From assembly GCF_035918255.1 (NCBI RefSeq), contig NZ_CP142136.1, positions 434,001 to 498,000 of the forward strand: a stretch of 64,000 nt of DNA, given 5' to 3'. Shown one piece after another: positions 58,036 to 64,000 of the stretch. Numbering within the stretch: position 1 is the first letter of the stretch; every line of letters starts with the position of its first letter. Below the pieces are notes generated by a model. That model was not told the origin of the DNA and searched no databases. It saw nothing but the letters and a program-made list of their open reading frames with translations. The stretch comes from Mesomycoplasma ovipneumoniae (GTDB lineage: Bacteria > Bacillota_I > Bacilli_A > Mycoplasmatales > Metamycoplasmataceae). Both the position numbers and the translations under genes were made by a program.

Positions 58036-59397
58036 ATGGCAAGCAAGCTAACAAAATTTAGAAATTTATTTATCCTTTCGACCCCTATTGTTTTTTTAGT
58101 AGCAACAAGTTGTGGCGTTAGTCAACAGACGAGCAGCGCAAAAATCGCCGACACATTAGGGTCAAGTGTAAGCTTTGATGTAAATGGTAATTATGTTTTT
58201 ACTATTAAAAATGATAAATTCAAAGATGCAACAGAAGTAGTGGCACATTTTGAAGGCAAAAGTGATAATCCAGCTATTACTAAACTAATGACTCCTGAAG
58301 TTAATGGAAACATAAATAATTCAACCGTAACCTTTAACACAGCCGGAAAATTATTAAACGACTATAAGTGATCGCTCAAAAAAATTAAAGTTGTTAAGGC
58401 TGGCAGTTCTGAAGAAATTTCACAAGATCAATTCCCTGATGATTTAAAAGGTGACCTTTGGTTTGAGAAAAAAATTGCGATAGTTAAACAAGATTCTGCG
58501 CTTTGAATTGATCCTCAAATCCAACTTTTAAAAAATTGAATAAACACTGATACAAATGTCGAGTTAAAAGCTGAATTTATTAAAACTGATGACGCAACAA
58601 AGAAAAAAGTTGTAGATACCACTTTCAATAGTTCGTTAAATAAGTTTCGAGCTGACTTACAAGATGGTTATAAATTCAATAGAATTCTAATTCAATCTAA
58701 AAATAACTCCTTTGCAACAATTAGTTTACCTTATAAACCTTTTGAGCAAAAAGAAAACACACCGCAACAGATGAGCGCAAAAATCGCTGACAAATTAGGG
58801 TCAAGTCTAAGTTTCGACGTAAATGGTAATCATGTTTTTACTATTAAAAATGACAAATTCAAAGGTGCAACAGAAGTAGTGGCACATTTTGAAGGCAAAA
58901 GTGATGATCCAGCTATTACTAAACTAATGACTCCTGAAGTTAGTGGAAACATAAATAATTCAACCGTAACTTTTAACACAGCCGGAAAATGACAATACGA
59001 CTATAAGTGATCGCTCAAAAAAATTAAAGTTGTTAAAAATGGTAGCTCTGAGGAAATTTTGCAAGATCAATTCCCTGATGATTTAAAAGGTGACCTTTGG
59101 TTTGAGAAAAAAATTGCGATAGTTAAGCAAGATGCTGCGCTTTGAATTGATCCTCAAACCCAACTTTTAAAAAATTGAATAAACACTAATGCAAATGTCG
59201 AGTTAAAAGCTGAATTTATTAAAAATGACAGCACAAAAGCGAGAAAAGTTGTAGATACCACTTTCAATAGTTCGTTAAATAAGTTTCGAGCTGACTTACA
59301 AGATGGTTATAAATTCAATAGAATTCTAATTCAATCTAAAAATAACTCCTTTGCAACAATAAGTTTACCTTATAAACCTTTTCAACAAAATATCTAA
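58036..59397 (+). CDS. Lipoprotein with a recent internal tandem duplication
   Basis: 453 residues. Lipobox FLVATSCG (Cys ~32). The mature part is two copies of a ~205-residue domain (SAKIADxLGSSxSFDVNGN to SFATISLPYKPF) that are about 95% identical in DNA, period 639 bp. Within each copy are VFTIKNDKF, ATEVVAHFEGKSD, WSLKKIKVVK and ALWIDPQ. All Trp codons in the repeats but one are TGA, at matching positions. Function unknown; surface exposure and size change by recombination are likely. The neighbouring REP/IS cluster makes this a fast-changing locus. Confidence 0.85.
58135..58773 (+). repeat. Intragenic tandem repeat unit 1 (unit 2 at 58774-59388)
   Basis: 639-bp period, starting AGCGCAAAAATCGC in both units, in frame. 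Most differences are single substitutions plus small changes near the junction (ACGAGC versus ATG). Confidence 0.92.
58774..59388 (+). repeat. Intragenic tandem repeat unit 2
   Basis: Second in-frame unit, ending at the shared TTACCTTATAAACCTTTT; the last residues QQNI are unique. Confidence 0.92.
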
Positions 59398-59401
59398 AAT
59401 A

Positions 59402-59441
59402 ATAAAAAAAGCAATTTCATTCACGAAATTGCTTTTTTTTA
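59402..59441. terminator. Bidirectional terminator between lipoprotein and trxA
   Basis: AAAAAAAGCAATTTC pairs with GAAATTGCTTTTTTT around the loop ATTCAC, with A/T runs serving both convergent genes. Confidence 0.88.
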
Positions 59442-59472
59442 TATTTAAAATAACGAAAATTAAATTAAGATA

Positions 59473-59802
59473 TTAGATTAATCCAAGGTGTTTTAATTGT
59501 GATTCTAATACATCAGCAGGAACATAACCTTCAAGACGATGCACAAGTTTGTGATCTTTATAAAATAATGTTGTTGGAGTTCCTTGGATTTGGTTATCAC
59601 GCGCAAATAAAATGTTTTCACGTACGTTAGTTCTAATGATAACTAGACCATTTACTCCGTATTTATCGTTCATTTGATCTATTGAAGGTTCATAAAGAAC
59701 ACAAGCTCCGCATCCAGGTTGGTGAAATACGAGAATTGCAGATTTGCTTGTTAAAATTTTTTGATTAATGTCATCAGTTGAGTGAATATCAAAGATTGGC
59801 AT
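59473..59802 (-). CDS. trxA: Thioredoxin
   Basis: 109 residues. Active site FHQPGCGACVLYEP (Cys-Gly-Ala-Cys; the usual Trp before the first Cys is Gly and Gly-Pro is Gly-Ala), cis-Pro motif IQGTPTTLFYKD, end LESQLKHLGLI. Keeps protein thiols reduced, relevant next to H2O2 production by GlpO. ATG 59802 has AAGGAGA 7 bases upstream; the frame stays open further upstream into proS sequence, but that part is not thioredoxin-like. Confidence 0.92.
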   Translation of the reverse strand: MPIFDIHSTDDINQKILTSKSAILVFHQPGCGACVLYEPSIDQMNDKYGVNGLVIIRTNVRENILFARDNQIQGTPTTLFYKDHKLVHRLEGYVPADVLESQLKHLGLI

Positions 59803-59869
59803 AATATCTCCTTTTTTATATAAATGATACCACATTCTTGCTTTTTTCCAATATATAAATAGAAAAAAA

Positions 59870-61309
59870 TTAATAAGATTTTGCAAATAAGACAAATCTA
59901 GTAGTTTTTTTACCGCTAAAAATTGAATTAGCACTTTGTGGTATATTAAATATTGAATTTTTTGGCAAAATACAACGAGCTGTTGCGGTAGTTTCGTCTT
60001 GAATTTGCTGCTCTTTTGCTGAAGACTCACTAAAAGGAGCGATAACAAATTTCCCTTTTTGTATTTCAGTTTGAAGATCCTGATATGAAGTTACAAAAAC
60101 TGTATTTTCAATTATGCGTGCTTTAGCTTTTTCAAACAAGTTTTTTTGAATTTTATCAAGAATTTTAGGACATTTGTCTTTTAATTCATCAAGATTAAAA
60201 TAAATTTTTTGACGATTATCACGCCGAACAAGACAAATTTGATTTTTCTTTACATCATTTGGCCCAATTTCAATTCGAACTGGCGAACCAGAAACTTCAG
60301 ACCTATTTATTTTAAAGCCAATTTGGTCATCTGATTCATCTACTTGATAGCTAATTTTTCTTTGTTTAAGAATTCTAGCTACTTTTTTTGAAAAATCTTT
60401 AACTTCGGGATGTTTTTTTGCAAAAAATTCAAGAATATCTACCTTATATGGGGCAATTTTTGGAGGCAAAACTAAACCACTATCATCGCTGTGAACCATT
60501 ACAAGAGCGCCTATTAGACGGGTTGAAATCCCTCAAGATGTTTGATATGGCGTATCAAATTCGTTTTTGTTATTTTTAAACTGAATTCCAAAATTTTTAG
60601 CAAAATTTTGGCCTAAAAAATGCGATGTGGCCGATTGAAGCGCGCGGAAATTTTGCATCATTGACTCGATAGTGTAAGTTGTAACAGCGCCGGCAAACTT
60701 CTCACGATTAGTTTTTTTACCAAATATTGTTGGTATAGCAAGATAATTTTCTAAAAAGTATTTATAATATTTAGCTATTTTTTTAGTAAAATTTTGAGCC
60801 TCTAATTTATCTGAATGAATTGTGTGCCCTTCTTGCCAAAGAAATTCAGTATTACGCAAAAATGGATTAGTAGTTTTTTCTCATCTCAAAACTTGAGTTC
60901 ACTGATTTAATTTTAACGGTAAAATGTTATTTGCAGCAATTTCATTTCGAAAATAATCAGCAAAAAGGAGCTCGCTAGTTGGTCTTATATAAATATTTTC
61001 AGATAATTTTTTTTGGCCAACATGAGTTATTGTTAATAATTCTGGCGCAAAACCTTTAATATGTTGTTTCTCTTTTTCTATAAAACTTTCAGGTATAAGA
61101 AGCGGAAAATAAACATTTTTTACGCCTTGGGAAGCAAAAAATGCATCAACTATTTTAGTTATATTAGTTCATATTGAATAACCAAAAGGTTTAAAGTAAA
61201 GCGTTCCTTTGATTGGACCGTAACTCATTAAATTCGCCTGAGTTATAACGTCAACATATCATTTTGCAAAATCTTCGCTACTTGGCGTTATCTTTTCGGG
61301 ACGTTTCAT
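59870..61309 (-). CDS. proS: Prolyl-tRNA synthetase (short, eukaryote/archaeon-like type)
   Basis: 479 residues. [28 protein letters not shown] (motif 2), [17 protein letters not shown] and TGAVTTYT-like [16 protein letters not shown]-terminal anticodon and zinc-binding-like extension ending FAKSY. Lacks the editing INS domain of bacterial-type ProRS. About ten TGA/Trp codons. Starts 35 bases after the tRNA-Gln gene, so it may be read through from the tRNA promoter. Confidence 0.93.
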
Positions 61310-61344
61310 AAAATTAATAATTAAAAAAATGGTGAATTAACATT

Positions 61345-61419
61345 TGGCTGCCCCAGTTAGATTCGAACTAACGAATGACGGTACCAAAAACCGTTGCCTT
61401 ACCGCTTGGCTATGGGGCA
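61345..61419 (-). tRNA. tRNA-Gln (anticodon UUG)
   Basis: 75 nt including encoded CCA. Acceptor TGCCCCA/TGGGGCA with discriminator G; D-arm AGCCAAGCGGTAAGGC; anticodon arm CGGTTTTTGGTACCG with TTG; T-arm GTTAGTTCGAATCTAAC. Confidence 0.95.
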
Positions 61420-61422
61420 AAA

Positions 61423-61506
61423 TGGTGGGGGGTGAGGGATTCGAACCCCCGAATCCGAAGAAAGTGGGTTACAGCCACCCGCATTTGGCCGCTCTGCAAA
61501 CCCCCC
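61423..61506 (-). tRNA. tRNA-Tyr (anticodon GUA)
   Basis: 84 nt including encoded CCA. Acceptor GGGGGGT/ACCCCCC, discriminator A; anticodon loop CTGTAAC inside GTGG/CCAC; long variable arm (class II) as expected for bacterial tRNA-Tyr; T-arm GGGGGTTCGAATCCCTC-like. It lies 3 bases before tRNA-Gln in the same transcript. Confidence 0.95.
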
Positions 61507-61525
61507 GGTGCGTTGCAGCTTTTTA

Positions 61526-61582
61526 ATTATAACATATTTTTTTTGATTTGATAATTTTTTTTAATTTTTTTTTTTTTTTTTT
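61526..61582 (-). promoter_or_regulatory. tRNA operon promoter with an upstream A18 tract
   Basis: Minus-strand TGTTATAAT (TATAAT 61531-61526) ~20 bases before tRNA-Tyr. A run of 18 A (minus strand, 61582-61565) lies 33 bases upstream of it, like an UP-element or a slippage tract. Confidence 0.65.
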
Positions 61583-61585
61583 AGA

Positions 61586-62968
61586 CTAGCGATATTTTGC
61601 AACATCCTCAGTTACTATATTGAGAACATCATTTACTAGTTTTTCTTGCTCTTCAATCGGAAGATTTGGGTCTATTTTAATTTGTTTATAAGCAAAAATA
61701 AAAGAAGGATGTAAAAAATTACCTAAAGGACGTCCAATTTTGTACAATTCAATCCATTTATCTTTTAATTTTTTAGCAAGTCTTTCATCATCATGTCTTA
61801 TTTTATATTCATTTGCTAATTTTTGATAAGATAAAATTTTAAAAATAGCAAAGGTAAATCAAAAATTCTTAACAAATTCAGATCACTTAATAACAATAAA
61901 AAACCCTAGACCAAAAAAGTAACTTAGTGCTGGAAACCAAAAAATATAATATAAAATTTGACTATAAGGATTTAATTGCGCTAAATTTTGACCAATTAAT
62001 TCAGAATTAACATTTAAAACTATCAATTTATGACTAAAAATCGGGCTAAGTAAAAATACTAATCTTACAATATAATTTAATAGCAAAAAAATCGAATCGG
62101 CAATATAATAAAAAATTAATTTTCTTGGTCTTTTTCGGTTTTTTAAATTATTAAAATAAACCAAAGTTTGAATAATTACTAAAAATAGAACAAATGATCC
62201 AACAAATGCTAAATACTGTCAGAATTGAAAATTACTAATTCCGGCAAAAAATAATCAAAAAATAAGCATCAACATCGAAACTAGTAAGGTTGAAATTGAA
62301 TAATAAATTGACTTTGCAGTAAAAGAGATATTATTTCAAAGTTTTTCGACGGGATTTATTTTAGTTTTGGTTCTTTTTTCATGCTTTTGAAAAATATCTG
62401 AATTAAGTTGGTAAAAACTTGAGGTTCAAGTCGAATGCTTTTCGCGATATTGCATTTTTTTATTTAAATCGCTAATTTCAGCTACAGCTCTAGAATCAGA
62501 AAGGAAGTAAAAAAACTGATTTTCATCATCATGCAAAAGTCATGAAAAATTAATTTGGCTAGATTTTTTTGATTTTGTAACTTTTTGAAGTAAATTTTTT
62601 GACTCCTTTTTTTGCTCTTGAGTTGTTTCTAAATTTTGTTGTGATTTTAGATAATTAGGCTGATAAGTAACGTATTGTTCCGATTGTTGATCATATTGAG
62701 GGCTATTTTGGGCTTGAATTTCAATATCTTTTTGATCTACAAGTTTCTGACTATCATCTCCTTGAAATGGATTAGTAGTGTTAGTTTTTAAATCTTGACT
62801 ATAACTTGGTTTTTGAAAATTACCATAATGTTGATATTTGCGATCACGGGAAGCAAAATTCGAATTATGAGATTTGTTAGCACTATAATTTTTTGAATTA
62901 TAAAAATTAGACTGATTTTGGTCGTTTATTTTTTGATTATTTTTTTCTTGGTCATGATTTTGATTCAT
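61586..62968 (-). CDS. Membrane protein with a disordered Asn/Gln-rich N-terminus
   Basis: 460 residues. The first ~140 are extremely Asn/Gln/Ser/Lys-rich with YQ.YGNFQKPSYSQ-like stretches and no fold. Four membrane helices follow (IYYSISTLLVSMLMLIFWLF, FWQYLAFVGSFVLFLVIIQT, YYIADSIFLLLNYIVRLVFL, ILYYIFWFPALSYFFGLGFF), then a charged C-terminal domain (RHDDERLAKKLKDKW). ATG follows AGGAGA. The Q/N-rich tail resembles scaffold-type mycoplasma proteins, but no homology is claimed. Confidence 0.72.
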
Positions 62969-63641
62969 TAAATTCTCCTGTGTAACTATTTAACCTATTT
63001 ATTTTACAAATTTAATTTAAATCTAAAAAGTTAATTTAATATTAGCACCTTTTTCAATTTCTTCATTAAATTTTACCAATTTATAACTAATATTAATTAT
63101 TTTTTTCTATTTAATTAAATAAGATAAAAAAACGCATGTTTTTAATGATTCGGCATTTTCATGTTTATAAAAACTTATATTAATAAATTTTAAAATTTTA
63201 CAATACAAAACTCTGACATCAAAAACAACACTAATTATATAATATATAATAAGCAAAACAGTTAAGCTTAATTTTCTTCATTTAAATTCGGTAAAATTGC
63301 AATTTTTTGAAGAAACTGTAATTTAATTTAAATTTTTAAAAATAAATCATTATTTTAAAATTTTTTTCAAAATATCAATTTTTTTAAGAATTTACCTTAA
63401 TAACTGAAATAATTTCTAAAATCACCATAAAAATACCCTTTTTAACCCAAAAAAATAAACTTTTGATCATAAAATTTTGATATTTTTAAATTTTTTGCTG
63501 ATTTTAATAAAAATCACTCCCACTTCACTCCACTAATAAAATCCAAAAAATTTAAAAAATACCCCCTAAAATCCGTCATTTTTCTCAAATAAAAAATGAG
63601 AAATAAAAAAAATTAATTTTTTTTGCTTTGAAATGGGTTTT
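62969..63641. other. 670-bp non-coding AT-rich divergent region
   Basis: No gene is seen. It holds a hairpin TTTCTCA/TGAGAAA (63581-63603) and a pyrimidine-rich CACTCCCACTTCACTCCACT (63514-63533). The size is striking in a compact genome. Confidence 0.6.
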
Positions 63642-63666
63642 AGTGTATAATTGTGGTTGACAGTGG
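63642..63666 (+). promoter_or_regulatory. mraZ promoter with three GTG boxes at 10-bp spacing
   Basis: -10 TATAAT at 63646-63651. TTAGTGT, ATTGTGG and ACAGTGG place GTG at 63643, 63653 and 63663, exactly one helical turn apart. MraZ is known to bind short GTG/TGG repeats at 10-bp spacing and to regulate its own operon; in Mollicutes the reported core is AAAGTG[T/G]N3 (from memory). Confidence 0.65.
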
Positions 63667-63675
63667 AGATAAAAA

Positions 63676-64000
63676 ATGTTTGGAACTGTTTTCAGAATAT
63701 TAGATGAAAAAAATAGAATTGTGCTACCTCCTGCTTTTCGTGATGAACTTGAAGGTGACTTCTATATTTCAGCTAATTTGGAAAAAATTCTCGAGATCAG
63801 AAGCCAAACCGAATTTGATATTATTGCCCAAAAAATTGGAAAAGCAAACTCATTAGATCCACGACTTCGTGATTTTGCAAGATATTTTTTTGGAAATACC
63901 GTCAAAGTTTCTGTCGATAAGCAAGGTAGGTTTTTAATTCCCAAAAATTTACTTGACTTGGCCGCTGTCAAAAAAAGAATCTATTTACTAGGGGTTAATA
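63676..64000 (+). CDS. mraZ: Transcriptional regulator MraZ (5' part; runs off the window)
   Basis: 108 residues visible of ~145. SpoVT/AbrB-like DNA-binding repeats: FGTVFRILDEKNRIVLPPAF (first DxKGRxxxPxxxR, here DEKNRIVLPPAFR) and VSVDKQGRFLIPKNL (second DKQGRFLIP). It regulates the dcw (division) cluster and here probably precedes rsmH and ftsZ. Ribosome site GGAGAT 8 bases before ATG. Confidence 0.93.
   Translation, partial: MFGTVFRILDEKNRIVLPPAFRDELEGDFYISANLEKILEIRSQTEFDIIAQKIGKANSLDPRLRDFARYFFGNTVKVSVDKQGRFLIPKNLLDLAAVKKRIYLLGVN

Noticed and set aside
59473-60048. Longer thioredoxin start at 60048
   Set aside because: The extra 82 residues translate proS sequence in another frame; the ATG at 59802 has a full ribosome site and a normal thioredoxin N-terminus.

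Overview
The window comes from a wall-less Mollicute of the hyopneumoniae/ovipneumoniae/dispar type (Mesomycoplasma, formerly Mycoplasma). It is very AT-rich. UGA must be read as tryptophan: nearly every long gene is broken by in-frame TGA codons that fall at Trp positions, so all coordinates here use genetic code 4. It also has leaderless or nearly leaderless genes, many lipoproteins, fused minimal enzymes, no cell-wall genes, and the mraZ start of a reduced dcw cluster at the right edge. The species is inferred from gene content, not proven.

Layout. 1-2.4 kb: end of oppF, then a scar region in which a 393-bp internally deleted IS sits inside a second repeat element. 2.4-5.2 kb: pdhC-pdhD (E2 lacks a lipoyl domain; E3 carries one). 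5.7-11.6 kb: one 1989-residue surface-type protein with an N-terminal SGNH/GDSL esterase domain. 12.2-14.8 kb: HAD phosphatase, nadD-yqeK fusion and mtnN. 15.4-18.3 kb: a tandem pair of membrane-anchored paralogues, the first frameshifted at a T8 tract. 18.5-19 kb: another repeat element. 19.2-31.3 kb (minus): an ABC operon with three paralogous lipoproteins, a thermonuclease lipoprotein, an ATPase with a very long coiled-coil insert, two permeases and a 55-residue membrane protein. 31.6-34.2 kb (minus): comEA-like, comEC and holA. 34.3-34.9 kb: a complete non-autonomous element with 38-bp target duplication. 34.9-38.8 kb (minus): p37-p29-p69 ABC operon behind a TPP riboswitch. 38.9-40.1 kb (minus): orphan hsdS switched out of frame by a (CT)17 repeat. 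40.4-46 kb: glpK-glpF, a transglutaminase-like lipoprotein and, convergent, glpO. 46-49.2 kb (minus): trpS-thrS and a membrane protein. 49.3-55.4 kb: EIIB-like protein, SF1 helicase, RNase HIII, UPF0154 and gpmI. 55.5-57.4 kb: an intact IS1634-type element, itself inserted in a fourth repeat element. 58-59.4 kb: a lipoprotein with an internal 213-residue duplication. 59.5-63 kb (minus): thioredoxin, proS, tRNA-Gln, tRNA-Tyr and a membrane protein. 63.7 kb onward: mraZ.

How it fits together. The cell imports peptides, sugar or nucleic-acid products, thiamine compounds and glycerol through ABC systems and GlpF; burns glycerol by GlpK/GlpO (the H2O2-forming route) and pyruvate by PDH; and uses the surface nuclease, the SGNH protein and lipoproteins to exploit the host. 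Several loci carry simple repeats that would change expression or reading frame by slippage.

The most novel signal is a family of four elements (here called REP) that share the IS terminal repeats but carry different cargo: an A16-18 tract, a constant-geometry promoter, a strong Shine-Dalgarno with a tiny ORF, and three stem-loops with compensatory base changes. This looks like a mobile cassette for a structured small RNA. The IS-type insertions have target duplications of 23, 38 and 93 bp, fitting the unusual long variable duplications known for IS1634.
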